Below are positions 8,946 through 18,500 of a DNA stretch of 64,000 nt, in pieces (position 1 is the first letter of the stretch; each line of letters opens with the position of its first letter). A program made the translations under genes and the position numbers. Under the pieces are notes generated by a model, which searched no databases, was not told where the DNA came from, and was given only the letters and a program-made list of their open reading frames with translations. The DNA lies in contig NZ_BBNN01000030.1 in the NCBI RefSeq assembly GCF_000829695.1, forward strand, positions 137,904-201,903. Reading direction: 5' to 3'. The DNA comes from Streptomyces sp. NBRC 110035. Its GTDB lineage: Bacteria; Actinomycetota; Actinomycetes; Streptomycetales; Streptomycetaceae.

Positions 8946-9758
8946 TCAGGCCCCACCGTTTTCCGTGACGAAGTCGATCAGCTCCTCCACCCGGCCCAGC
9001 AGCGCCGGCTCCAGGTCCCTGTACGAGCGCACCGAACCGAGGATGTGCTGCCACGCCTCGCCGGTGTTCGCCACGCGCCAGCCCAGCGCCCGGCACACCC
9101 CCGTCTTCCAGTCCTGGCCGCGCGGGACGCGGGGCCACGCCCCGATGCCCAGGGACGACGGCTTCACCGCCTCCCAGATGTCGATGTAGGGGTGGCCCAC
9201 CACCAGGGCGTGCTCGCTGGTGACGGCCTCGGCGATGCGCGACTCCTTCGAACCCGGCACCAGGTGGTCCACCAGGACCCCCAGCCGCGCGTCCGGGCCC
9301 GGACCGAACTCCTCGACGATCGCCTGGAGGTCGTCGACGCCCTCCAGGTACTCCACGACCACGCCCTCGACGCGCAGGTCGTCGCCCCACACCCGCTCGA
9401 CCAGTTCGGCGTCGTGGCGCCCCTCGACGTAGATGCGCCCGGCGCGTGCCACGCGCGCGCGTGCGCCCGGGACGGCCACCGACCCGGACGCCGTACGGGC
9501 CGGACGCGACGGACCGGCGGCCGGCCGCACCAGCGTCACCACGCGTCCCTCCAGGAGGAACCCGCGCGGCTCCAGCGGAAACACCCGGTGCTTGGCGAAG
9601 CGGTCCTCCAGGGTCACCGTGCCCGCCTCGCAGCGGATCACCGCGCCGCAGAATCCGCTGCCGGGCTCCTCCACCACCAGACCGGGCTCGGCCGGCACCT
9701 CGGGGACGGGCCGGGACTTCTTCCACTCGGGGGTCAGGTCGGGAGAGTACGGGCGCAT
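8946..9758 (-). CDS. DUF3097 family protein
   Basis: This 270-residue protein matches, from memory, the actinobacterial DUF3097 family in opening (MRPYSPDLTPEWKKSRPVPE) and layout. A basic N-terminal part is followed by GRIYVEGRHDAELVERVWG and GVLVDHLVPGSKESRIA, whose acidic residues recall a Toprim-like fold. The late segment HPYIDIWEAVKPSSLG is well conserved. No biochemical function is known to me; a nucleic-acid role is only a guess from the Toprim resemblance. It lies between hemW and the MBL hydrolase in the usual Streptomyces order. Confidence 0.82.
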   Translation of the reverse strand: MRPYSPDLTPEWKKSRPVPEVPAEPGLVVEEPGSGFCGAVIRCEAGTVTLEDRFAKHRVFPLEPRGFLLEGRVVTLVRPAAGPSRPARTASGSVAVPGARARVARAGRIYVEGRHDAELVERVWGDDLRVEGVVVEYLEGVDDLQAIVEEFGPGPDARLGVLVDHLVPGSKESRIAEAVTSEHALVVGHPYIDIWEAVKPSSLGIGAWPRVPRGQDWKTGVCRALGWRVANTGEAWQHILGSVRSYRDLEPALLGRVEELIDFVTENGGA

Positions 9759-9801
9759 TCTGATGACGATAGGAGAAGCCGGCCCCCGTTCGGCCGAGGA
9801 T

Positions 9802-10527
9802 TCAGCACGACACGCCGAAGCGGGCCGCGAGGGCGTCGCGCTGGGCCCGTACGAACGCCGCGTCCACCGCCGCGCCGTGGCCGGGAACGTACACCGCGTC
9901 CTCGCCGCCCAGGGCCAGAAGCCGGTCCAGGGCGCCCGGCCACTGCGACGGGACGGCGTCGGGGCCCGCCTGCGGTTCGCCGGACTCCTCCACCAGGTCG
10001 CCGCAGAACACCACCCGCGGTTCGCCGGTGACCAGCACCGCGAGATCGTGCGCCGTGTGGCCCGGGCCCACGTTCGCGAGCAGCGCCCGCCGTCCGCCGC
10101 CCAGGCCGAGCGTCCACTCGCCGGACACCGTGTGCCGGGGACGGACCAGCGCGTCCACCGCCTCCCGGGCCTCCCGCGCGTCCAGACCGTGGCGCTCCGC
10201 GTCCGTGAGCAGTTCCTCGCGCCCCCGCGCCAGCACCGTGTCCAGCCCCACCGCGCCGAACACCTCCGCGCCCGCGAACACCGCGGCCCCCAGCACGTGG
10301 TCGAAGTGGGGGTGGGTGAGCGCGAGATGCGTCACACGCCGCCCGGCGAGCGACTGCGCCCCGGCCCGCAACCGCGCGCCCTCGCGCAGGGACGAACCGG
10401 CGTCCACGAGCAGCACCGCGTCCGCGCCGACGACGAGGCCCACCGTGCAGTCCCACACCGGAAGCCGGCACCGCCCCACCCCCGGCGCCAGCCCTTCCCA
10501 TCCCGACTCTTCCCACGCCACCGTCAT
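9802..10527 (-). CDS. MBL-fold metallo-hydrolase
   Basis: The 241-residue protein has metal-ligand motifs in order: LTHPHFDHVLG (HxHxDH variant, about residue 70), GPGHTAHD, FCGDLVEE and YVPGHG. This is the metallo-beta-lactamase fold of Zn-dependent hydrolases. Overall size and the GHTAHDL segment are close to the quinoprotein-relay/glyoxalase II-like subgroup. The substrate is unknown. No signal peptide is visible, so it is cytoplasmic. It is read divergently from hrcA. Confidence 0.82.
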   Translation of the reverse strand: MTVAWEESGWEGLAPGVGRCRLPVWDCTVGLVVGADAVLLVDAGSSLREGARLRAGAQSLAGRRVTHLALTHPHFDHVLGAAVFAGAEVFGAVGLDTVLARGREELLTDAERHGLDAREAREAVDALVRPRHTVSGEWTLGLGGGRRALLANVGPGHTAHDLAVLVTGEPRVVFCGDLVEESGEPQAGPDAVPSQWPGALDRLLALGGEDAVYVPGHGAAVDAAFVRAQRDALAARFGVSC

Positions 10528-10623
10528 ACCGCGACGCTAACGGCCCACGGGTCTGCGCGGCGCGTTTGCGCGGGACCGGCCTTGCCCGGGGAGTACCCCC
10601 CGGCCGTACACTGGGCGGGGAGT

Positions 10624-10650
10624 CTGGCACTCGCGTGCGAAGAGTGCCAG
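10624..10650. promoter_or_regulatory. CIRCE operator (HrcA-binding site)
   Basis: CTGGCACTC, nine bases, then GAGTGCCAG form a perfect 9-base inverted repeat, close to the CIRCE consensus TTAGCACTC-N9-GAGTGCTAA. It lies 47 bases upstream of the hrcA start, so HrcA should repress its own operon and release it on heat shock. Confidence 0.92.
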
Positions 10651-10697
10651 GGCATCAGGGAAACGGACCGGGCGGACGGCTTTTGGAGGTGTGCGTG

Positions 10698-11714
10698 ATG
10701 CTCAGTGAACGCAGGCTCCAGGTGCTGCGCGCCATCGTCCAGGACTACGTCGGCACCGAGGAGCCCGTCGGCTCCAAGGCCCTCACCGAGCGGCACAACC
10801 TGGGCGTCTCCCCGGCCACCGTGCGCAACGACATGGCGGCCCTGGAGGACGAGGGCTTCATCGCCCAGCCGCACACCAGCGCCGGGCGCATCCCCACCGA
10901 CAAGGGCTACCGGCTCTTCGTGGACAAGCTCGCCGGCGTCAAACCGATGACCGCGCCCGAGCGGCGCGCCATCCAGAACTTCCTCGAGGGCGCCGTCGAC
11001 CTGGACGACGTCGTGGCCCGCACGGTGCGGCTGCTCGCGCAGCTCACCCGGCAGGTCGCCGTCGTGCAGTACCCGTCGCTGACCCGCTCGACCGTGCGGC
11101 ACGTGGAACTGCTCCCGCTGGCGCCCGCGCGCGCCATGCTGGTGCTGATCACGGACACCGGACGGGTCGAGCAGCGCATGGTCGACTGCCCGGCGCCGGT
11201 CGGCGAGGCGTCCCTGGCGGATCTGCGGGCCCGGCTCAACAGCCGTGTCGCGGGCCGCCGTTTCACCGATGTACCGTCCCTCGTCGAGGACCTCCCGGAG
11301 GCCTTCGACCCCGAGGAACGCGGTACGGTCTCGACCGTGCTCTCCACCCTCCTGGAGACGCTGGTCGAGGAGAACGAGGAGCGGTTGATGATCGGCGGCA
11401 CCGCCAATCTGACCCGCTTCGGGCACGATTTCCCCTTGGTGATCCGGCCTGTCCTGGAGGCACTCGAGGAGCAGGTCGTGCTCCTCAAGCTGCTCGGAGA
11501 GGCGAAGGATCCGGGCGTGACCGTCCGTATCGGTCATGAGAACGCCCATGAGGGACTCAACTCCACGTCCGTCGTGTCGGTGGGCTACGGTTCGGGCGGC
11601 GAGGCGGTTGCCAAGCTCGGCGTGGTCGGACCGACCCGCATGGATTACCCGGGAACGATGGGAGCGGTACGCGCAGTGGCACGGTACGTCGGACAGATCC
11701 TGGCGGAGTCGTAA
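10698..11714 (+). CDS. hrcA: Heat-inducible transcription repressor HrcA
   Basis: The 338-residue protein starts at ATG 10698 behind GGAGGT (GTG 10695 is also possible). The N-terminal winged helix (LSERRLQVLRAIVQDY, then VSPATVRNDMAALEDEGF and HTSAGRIPTDKGYR) is diagnostic of HrcA. The C-terminal GAF-like dimerisation part includes YGSGGEAVAKLGVVGPTRMDY. HrcA binds CIRCE operators and represses chaperone genes, with GroEL controlling its activity in characterised species. It abuts dnaJ with no gap, and a CIRCE site lies upstream, so it is autoregulated. Confidence 0.95.
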   Translation: MLSERRLQVLRAIVQDYVGTEEPVGSKALTERHNLGVSPATVRNDMAALEDEGFIAQPHTSAGRIPTDKGYRLFVDKLAGVKPMTAPERRAIQNFLEGAVDLDDVVARTVRLLAQLTRQVAVVQYPSLTRSTVRHVELLPLAPARAMLVLITDTGRVEQRMVDCPAPVGEASLADLRARLNSRVAGRRFTDVPSLVEDLPEAFDPEERGTVSTVLSTLLETLVEENEERLMIGGTANLTRFGHDFPLVIRPVLEALEEQVVLLKLLGEAKDPGVTVRIGHENAHEGLNSTSVVSVGYGSGGEAVAKLGVVGPTRMDYPGTMGAVRAVARYVGQILAES

Positions 11715-12854
11715 GTGGCCACCGACTATTACGCCGTACTCGGCGTGCGCCGGGACGCGTCGCAGGAAGAGATCAAGAAGGCCTTCCGGCGACTCGCCCG
11801 CGAGCTGCATCCGGACGTCAACCCGGATCCGAAGACCCAGGAGCGGTTCAAGGAGATCAACGCCGCCTACGAGGTCCTGTCGGATCCGCAGAAGAAGCAG
11901 GTCTACGACCTCGGCGGCGACCCGCTCCAGCAGGCCGGAGCAGGCGGCGGCGCGGGCGGCTTCGGGGCGGGCGGCTTCGGCAACTTCTCCGACATCATGG
12001 ACGCGTTCTTCGGCACGGCGTCGCAGCGCGGTCCGCGCTCGCGCACCCGCCGCGGCCAGGACGCGATGATCCGCCTCGAGGTCGAGCTGGACGAGGCCGC
12101 GTTCGGCACGACCAAGGACATCCAGGTCGACACGGCGGTCGTCTGCACCACGTGCAGCGGTGAGGGCGCGGCGCCGGGCACCACGGCGCAGACCTGTGAC
12201 ATGTGCCGCGGCCGGGGCGAGGTCTCGCAGGTCACCCGGTCCTTCCTGGGCCAGGTCATGACCTCGCGCCCCTGCCCGCAGTGCCAGGGCTTCGGCACCG
12301 TCGTCCCGAACCCGTGCCCCGAGTGCGCGGGCGACGGCCGGATCCGCTCCCGCCGCACCCTGACGGTGAAGATCCCGGCCGGTGTGGACAACGGGACCCG
12401 GATCCAGCTGGCGGGCGAGGGCGAGGTCGGCCCCGGCGGCGGTCCCGCCGGCGACCTGTACGTCGAGATCCACGAGCTGCCGCACAACATGTTCCAGCGG
12501 CGCGGCGACGACCTGCACTGCACGGTCACCCTCCCGATGACGGCGGCCGCCCTCGGCACCAAGGTGCCGCTGGAGACGCTGGACGGCATGGAGGAGGTCG
12601 ACATCCGGCCCGGCACGCAGTCCGGCCAGTCGATCCCGCTGCACGGCCGGGGCGTCACGCACCTGCGGGGCGGCGGCCGGGGCGACCTCATCGTGCACGT
12701 CGAGGTGCAGACCCCGGGCAAGCTCGACCCCGAACAGGAGCGCCTGCTGCGCGAACTCGCCAAGCTCCGCGGCGAGGAGCGCCCGCTGGGCCAGTTCCAG
12801 CCGGGCCAGCAGGGCCTGTTCTCCCGGCTGAAGGACGCCTTCAACGGGCGCTGA
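11715..12854 (+). CDS. dnaJ: Chaperone DnaJ (heat-shock-linked copy)
   Basis: This 379-residue type I DnaJ starts at GTG 11715 directly after the hrcA stop. The J-domain has HPD at residues 32-34. A Gly/Phe-rich stretch follows at about 75-95, then four zinc repeats (CTTCSGEG, CDMCRGRG, CPQCQGFG, CPECAGDG), then the substrate-binding C-terminal domains. It stimulates DnaK ATPase and presents unfolded clients. Streptomyces usually carry two dnaJ genes; the one beside hrcA is under HrcA/CIRCE control, whereas the dnaK-operon copy is under HspR. A strong hairpin at 12866-12893 ends the operon. Confidence 0.93.
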   Translation: MATDYYAVLGVRRDASQEEIKKAFRRLARELHPDVNPDPKTQERFKEINAAYEVLSDPQKKQVYDLGGDPLQQAGAGGGAGGFGAGGFGNFSDIMDAFFGTASQRGPRSRTRRGQDAMIRLEVELDEAAFGTTKDIQVDTAVVCTTCSGEGAAPGTTAQTCDMCRGRGEVSQVTRSFLGQVMTSRPCPQCQGFGTVVPNPCPECAGDGRIRSRRTLTVKIPAGVDNGTRIQLAGEGEVGPGGGPAGDLYVEIHELPHNMFQRRGDDLHCTVTLPMTAAALGTKVPLETLDGMEEVDIRPGTQSGQSIPLHGRGVTHLRGGGRGDLIVHVEVQTPGKLDPEQERLLRELAKLRGEERPLGQFQPGQQGLFSRLKDAFNGR

Positions 12855-12865
12855 CGGGCGCTTTC

Positions 12866-12893
12866 CCGCGGGGACCGGACGAGGTCCCCGCGG
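12866..12893 (+). terminator. Hairpin terminator after dnaJ
   Basis: CCGCGGGGACC at 12866-12876 and GGTCCCCGCGG at 12883-12893 form a perfect 11-bp stem with a 6-base loop, starting 11 bases after the dnaJ stop. There is no T run, which is usual for Streptomyces terminators. Confidence 0.75.
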
Positions 12894-13022
12894 TGCCCCC
12901 GGAAGCGGGCCGCGCCAGGGGCGCGATCGGCTCCGGAGCCGTTTCGGACCCACTCCCGGTCGGGTGGTGACCCGTCCCCGGTCGAATTCGGAGATGTCCG
13001 AAGGACGTGGCAACATGCCGTC

Positions 13023-14096
13023 ATGTCCTTGGCCCTCACCGACCTCCTCCGGCACCCCGTGGTGCAGGCCCCGATGGCGGGCGGAGTCGCCGTGCCGCAG
13101 CTCGCCGCGGCCGTGTCCGAGGCGGGCGGGCTCGGGTTCCTGGCCGCCGGGTACAAGACCGCGGACGGGATGTACCAGGAGATCAAACAGCTGCGCGGGC
13201 TGACCGGGTTCCCCTTCGGCGTCAACGTCTTCATGCCCCAGCCCGAGACCCCCGACCCCGCCGCCGTCGGCGTCTACGCCCATCAGCTGGCCGGTGAGGC
13301 CTCCTGGTACGCCACCGGGCTGGGCGACCCCGACGACGGCCGCGACGACGGCTACGACGCCAAACTCGCCGTCCTGCTCGACAACCCGGTGCCGGTGGTG
13401 TCGTTCCACTTCGGCGTGCCCGCCCGGGACGTCCTGGACGCCCTGCGCCGCGCCGGCACGTTCACGCTGGCCACCGCCACCACCCCCGACGAGGCGCGGG
13501 CCGTCCAGGACGCGGGCGCCGACGCGGTGATAGCGCAGGGTGCCGAGGCCGGCGGCCACCGGGGCACCCACCGGGACTGCCCGGAGACGGACTGCTCCGG
13601 CATCGGGCTGCTGCCCCTGGTCAGCCAGGTGCGGGAGGCCGTGGACATCCCGATCGTCGCGGCCGGCGGCATCATGCACGGCAGCCAGATCGCCGCCGTC
13701 CTGGCGGTCGGCGCCTCGGCGGCCCAGCTCGGCACGGCGTTCCTCGCCACGCACGAGTCCGGTGCGCACGTCCTGCACAAGCAGGCGCTGACCAACCCCC
13801 TGTACACCCGCACCGAACCGACCCGCGCCTTCTCCGGACGCCCGGCCCGCGCCCTGGTCAACCGCTTCCTGCGCGAGCACGGCCGCTACGCCCCCGCCGC
13901 CTATCCGGACGTCCACCATCTGACCGCCCCGCTGCGCAAGGCCGCCGCCACCGCCGGGGACCCGCAGGGCATGGCGCTGTGGGCGGGACAGGGTCACCGG
14001 ATGGCCCGCGAGCTGCCCGCCGGGCAGCTGGTGGAGGTGCTGGCCGCCGAGCTCACCGCCACCCGGACCGCGCTGTCGGCGGGAGGTACCCGATGA
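13023..14096 (+). CDS. Nitronate monooxygenase-like FMN enzyme
   Basis: This 357-residue TIM-barrel protein belongs to the 2-nitropropane dioxygenase/nitronate monooxygenase family: HPVVQAPMAGGVAVPQLA at the N-terminus, GFLAAGYKT, GAEAGGHRG for flavin/substrate contact, and IPIVAAGGIMHG plus GASAAQLGTAFLATHES for the FMN phosphate. Such enzymes oxidise toxic alkyl nitronates, although many family members have other or unknown substrates. Its stop codon overlaps the rsmE start (ATGA), so the two are translationally coupled. Confidence 0.87.
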   Translation: MSLALTDLLRHPVVQAPMAGGVAVPQLAAAVSEAGGLGFLAAGYKTADGMYQEIKQLRGLTGFPFGVNVFMPQPETPDPAAVGVYAHQLAGEASWYATGLGDPDDGRDDGYDAKLAVLLDNPVPVVSFHFGVPARDVLDALRRAGTFTLATATTPDEARAVQDAGADAVIAQGAEAGGHRGTHRDCPETDCSGIGLLPLVSQVREAVDIPIVAAGGIMHGSQIAAVLAVGASAAQLGTAFLATHESGAHVLHKQALTNPLYTRTEPTRAFSGRPARALVNRFLREHGRYAPAAYPDVHHLTAPLRKAAATAGDPQGMALWAGQGHRMARELPAGQLVEVLAAELTATRTALSAGGTR

Positions 14097-14833
14097 CCGC
14101 CCCGGTCTTCGTCGTGGACGACTTCGGCACGGACGGCTTCGGCCACCACGTGCTCGACGGCCCCGAGGGACGGCACGCCGTCTCCGTGAAGCGGCTGCGG
14201 GCCGGGGAGAAGGTCGTCCTCACCGACGGCGCCGGCCGCCGGGCCGAGGGCGAGGTGACCGCGACCGAGGGCAGGGACCGGCTGGTCGTGCGCCTCGGCG
14301 ACGTCGTCGAGGAGCCCGTGGAGTCGCCCCGGCTCACCGTCGTCCAGGCCCTGCCCAAGGGGGACAGGGGCGAGCTGGCCGTGGAGACGATGACCGAGGT
14401 CGGCGTCGACGCGATCGTGCCGTGGTCGGCGGCGCGCTGTGTCACCCAGTGGCGGGGCGAGCGCGGGCTGAAGTCCCTCGGCAAATGGCGGGCGACGGCC
14501 CGCGAGGCGGGCAAGCAGTCCCGCCGGACACGCTTCCCGGAGGTCGCGGACGCGGCCACGACCCGACAGGTTGCGTCACTTCTCGCCGGAGCCGACTTCG
14601 CCGCCGTCCTCCACGAGAGCGGCACCGAACCCCTCGCGACCGCCGGACTCCCCTCCTCCGGCAGCATCGTGCTGGTCGTCGGCCCCGAAGGCGGGGTCTC
14701 GCCGGAGGAGCTGGAGCTCTTCGCGCAGGCCGGCGCCAAGCCCTACCGCCTGGGCCGCAGCGTCCTGCGCACCTCCACCGCCGGCACCGCGGCGACGGCC
14801 GTGCTCCTGACCCGTACGGGCCGCTGGTCCTGA
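14093..14833 (+). CDS. rsmE: 16S rRNA (uracil1498-N3)-methyltransferase RsmE
   Basis: The 246-residue SPOUT-class methyltransferase starts at ATG 14093, overlapping the previous stop by four bases. An N-terminal PUA-like domain (HHVLDGPEGRHAVSVKRLR) precedes the deeply knotted SAM-binding fold, seen as VQALPKGDRGELAVETMTE, VLVVGPEGGVSPEEL and LGRSVLRTSTAGTAA. RsmE methylates U1498 of 16S rRNA in the decoding region. Length and motifs are normal. It usually sits near hrcA-dnaJ in Gram-positive genomes, as here. Confidence 0.93.
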   Translation: MTAPVFVVDDFGTDGFGHHVLDGPEGRHAVSVKRLRAGEKVVLTDGAGRRAEGEVTATEGRDRLVVRLGDVVEEPVESPRLTVVQALPKGDRGELAVETMTEVGVDAIVPWSAARCVTQWRGERGLKSLGKWRATAREAGKQSRRTRFPEVADAATTRQVASLLAGADFAAVLHESGTEPLATAGLPSSGSIVLVVGPEGGVSPEELELFAQAGAKPYRLGRSVLRTSTAGTAATAVLLTRTGRWS

Positions 14834-14969
14834 TCCGGGACCGCCGAGGTGCCGGGACGCCGGTGCACCGGGGCGCCGACCAGGCCCGGCAGCGGGGGCG
14901 GGGCGGGGGCGCCCGCGGTGGCCGTATGCGCTCTACCGTCACGTCCGTGACGGTGGCAGGCTGCCGTCC

Positions 14970-15554
14970 ATGGCGTCCAAGGGGGCACTGACGAGGAGTT
15001 GGCCGAGGAGTTGGCCGAGGGCCCGGCGCGGGACACGGTGGCGGCGTCCGGTACTGGCCGTGGGGTTCGCCGTGGTCGCCGTGGGCGGGGCCGTGGCGTG
15101 CGAGCCGGGCTCGGTCGGCTCGACCGCGGTGGCGCTCACGACCGACGAGACGGTCACCCGGGAGCTCAACCGGCAGAAGACCGGCGTGCGGTGGCTCAGC
15201 TGCACCGCCTCCTACGGGGACGACGCGAGCGCGTCGTCGCGGTCCGCGAGCGCGGGCGAGAACACGGTGGCCACCGTGGACTGCGACGGGGAGACCGAGG
15301 ACGGCAAGGAGATCACCGTCACCGGGAAGATCACCCACGCCGTCAACGGCGCCTGCGTGCGCGGGGACATCACCGCGAAGGTGGACGGCAAGCAGGTGTT
15401 CCGGGTCGACGGCCTGGGTGACTGCGACGCCACCAGTCCGCCTCCGGTGGGCGAGCCCACGGGCCGCGGCCCGCAGCCCACCGTCACGGTGACGGTCACG
15501 ACGACCGTGTGGTGCGACCAGTACCCGTCCTGCCGCCCTGTCGAGGGCAAGTGA
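14970..15554 (+). CDS. Putative lipoprotein of unknown function
   Basis: This 194-residue product has an Arg-rich N-terminus, a hydrophobic core VLAVGFAVVAVGGAVAC and a lipobox-like end AVAC, so it is probably a lipoprotein anchored at about residue 44. The mature part is rich in Thr and charged residues with several cysteines, and ends in a Pro/Thr/Val-rich tail (TVTVTVTTTVWCDQYPSC). I recognise no domain; a DUF4333-like fold is possible. The 5' end contains a 12-base tandem repeat (GAGGAGTTGGCC twice near 14993), which gives RSWPRSWPRA and makes the exact start uncertain; GTG 15060 is an alternative. Confidence 0.65.
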   Translation: MASKGALTRSWPRSWPRARRGTRWRRPVLAVGFAVVAVGGAVACEPGSVGSTAVALTTDETVTRELNRQKTGVRWLSCTASYGDDASASSRSASAGENTVATVDCDGETEDGKEITVTGKITHAVNGACVRGDITAKVDGKQVFRVDGLGDCDATSPPPVGEPTGRGPQPTVTVTVTTTVWCDQYPSCRPVEGK

Positions 15555-15599
15555 TCCAAACCCCTGTCCACGCCGACCGCGCCTGCGTAGGGTGACCGG

Positions 15600-18500
15600 G
15601 TGACACACTCTGCTTCGGTCGCCTCCGCCGCGTATCTCCGGTTCCCGCACCCGCACGGCGAGTTGGTCGCCTTCACCGCCGAGGACGACGTGTGGCTCGC
15701 CCCGCTCGACGGCGGCCGCGCCTGGCGGGCCAGCGCGGACAACGTGCCGGTGACGATGCCCCGCATCTCGCCCGACGGCACCACCGTCGCCTGGACCTCC
15801 ACCCGTGACGGCGCCCCCGAGGTGCACATCGCCCCCGTCGAGGGCGGACCCGGCCGCCGCCTGACGTACTGGGGCAGCTCCAGGACCCAGGTGCGCGGCT
15901 GGACCCCGGACGGGAAGGTCCTGGCGCTCAGCACCCACGGCCAGGCCAGCCTGCGCCGCACCTGGGCCCGTGTGGTCCCCCTCGACGGAGGCCCCGCCAC
16001 CACGCTGCCGCACGGCCCCGTCGGCGACGTCGCCCACGGGCCGCGCACCGTCCTGCTCTCCGCGACGATGGGCCGCGAGGCCGCCGCCTGGAAGCGCTAC
16101 CGGGGCGGCACGGCGGGCAAGTTGTGGATCGAGCAGGAGTCCGGGGACGGAGACGGCGCGGGGAACACGGCCGACGGCCGTGTCGAGTTCGTACGCCTGC
16201 ACGCCGACCTCGACGGGAACATCGAGTACCCGATCTGGGTGGGAACCAGGATCGCCTTCCTCAGCGACCACGAGGGCACCGGCGCGCTGTACTCCTCCCT
16301 CGCCGACGGGTCCGACCTGCGCCGGCACACCCCGCTCGGCGGGTTCTACGCCCGGCACGCCGCCACCGACGGCACCCGCGTCGTCTACTCCAGCGCCGGC
16401 CGGCTGTGGACCCTCGACGACCTGGACGGGGCCGAGCCCCGTCCGCTCGACATCCGGCTCGGCGGCCAGCGCGTCGACCTGACGCCGTTCCCGGTGAACG
16501 CCGCCCGCTGGTTCGGCTCCGCCTCCCCCGACCACACCGCGCGCGGCAGCGCCGTCTGCGTGCGCGGCACCGTCCACTGGGTCACCCACCGGTCGGGACC
16601 CGCCCGCGCCCTCGCCGCCACCCCCGGCGTCCGCGCCCGGCGCCCGCACACCTTCCGCGCCGACGGCGAGGAGTGGGTGGTGTGGGTGACCGACGCCGAA
16701 GGCGACGACGCCCTGGAGTTCGCCCCGGCCACCGGCCTCGCCCCCGGCGCGACCCCGCGCCGGATCGCCGCCGGACAACTCGGCCGGGTCCTGGGACTCG
16801 CGATGTCGCCGGACGGCAGCCGCGCCGCGGTCGCCTCGCACGACGGCCGCGTCCTGCTCGTCGAGCGGGAGACCGGCGAGGTCCGCGAGGTCGACCGCAG
16901 CGCCGACGGCGACGTCTGCGGGCTGGCCTTCTCACCCGACTCCGCCTGGCTCGCCTGGTCCCACCCCGGCCCCCGCCCGCTGAGCCAGCTGAGGATCGCC
17001 AGCACCACCGACCTCCAGGTCACCGAGGCGACCCCGCTGCGCTTCCAGGACTACGCGCCCGCCTTCACCCTCGACGGCAAGCACCTCGCGTTCCTGTCCA
17101 CCCGCTCCTTCGACCCGGTCTACGACGAGCACGTCTTCGACCTCGCCTTCGTCGAGGGCGCCCGGCCGCACCTGATCACCCTCGCCGCGACGACCCCGTC
17201 ACCGTTCGGCCCGCAGCGGCACGGCCGCCCCTTCGAGACGCCGGACCGGGACGAGACCCCCGACAGCGAGGGCACCCCGACCACCCGGATCGACCTGGAG
17301 GGGCTCGCCGACCGGATCGTGCCGTTCCCGGTCGTGGCCGCCCGCTACTCCCACCTGCGTGCCGCCAAGGACGGGGTGCTGTGGCTGCGGCACCCGGTGC
17401 GCGGCGTGCTCGGCGCCTCCCGGGCCACCCCCGACGACCCCGACCCGAAGACCGAGCTGGAGCGCTACGACCTCGCCCAGTCACGCATCGAGCACCTGGC
17501 CTCGGACGCCGACCACTTCGAGGTCAGCGGCGACGGCAAGCGGGTGCTGCTGTGGACCGACGGCCGGCTCAAGGTCGTCCCCAGCGACCGGCGCGCGTCG
17601 GGCGACGACGACAGCGACAGCAACATCACCGTCGACCTCGACCGGGTCCGCCAGTTCATCGACCCGGCCGCCGAGTGGCGGCAGATGTTCGACGAGGCCG
17701 GCCGCATCATGCGGGACAACTACTGGCGGCCGGACATGAACGGCCTCGACTGGGACGCCGTCCTCGACCGCTACCGGCCCGTCCTCGACCGGCTCGCCAC
17801 CCACGACGACCTGGTCGACCTCCTGTGGGAGGTGCAGGGCGAACTCGGCACCTCGCACGCCTACGTCACCGGGCGCGGCGGCTTCGGCGGCGGCGCCCGG
17901 CAGGGCCTGCTCGGCGCGGACGTCTCCCGCCACGAGGACGGCAGCTGGCGCGTCGACCGCATCCTGCCCGCGGAGACGTCCGACCCCCAGGGCCGTTCCC
18001 CGCTGGCCGCGCCCGGCGTCGCGATCCGCGCCGGTGACGCGATCGTCGCCGTGGCCGGGCAGCCCGTCGACCCGGTGGGCGGACCGGCCCCTCTGCTGGT
18101 CGGCACCGCGGGCAAGCCCGTCGAGCTGACCGTCTCCCCGGCAGGCGGCGGCGAGGCGCGGCACGCGGTCGTCGTCCCCGTCGCCGACGAGGAGCCGCTG
18201 CGCTACCACGCGTGGGTCGCCGACCGGCGGGCGTACGTCCACGAGCTGTCCGGCGGCCGGCTCGGCTACCTCCACGTCCCCGACATGCAGGCTCCCGGCT
18301 GGGCCCAGATCCACCGGGACCTGCGGGTCGAGGTGGTCCGCGAGGGCCTGATCGTGGACGTCCGGGAGAACCGCGGCGGCCACACCTCCCAGCTCGTCGT
18401 GGAGAAGCTGGCCCGGCGGATCGTCGGCTGGGACCTGCCGCGCGGCATGCGCCCGGAGAGCTACCCGCAGGACGCGCCACGCGGTCCGGTCGTCGCCGTC

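Noticed and set aside
10524..13997. An 1157-codon open frame on the minus strand
   Set aside because: It is antisense to hrcA, dnaJ and the nitronate monooxygenase gene, all of which have clear motifs. Composition is typical of a mirror frame.
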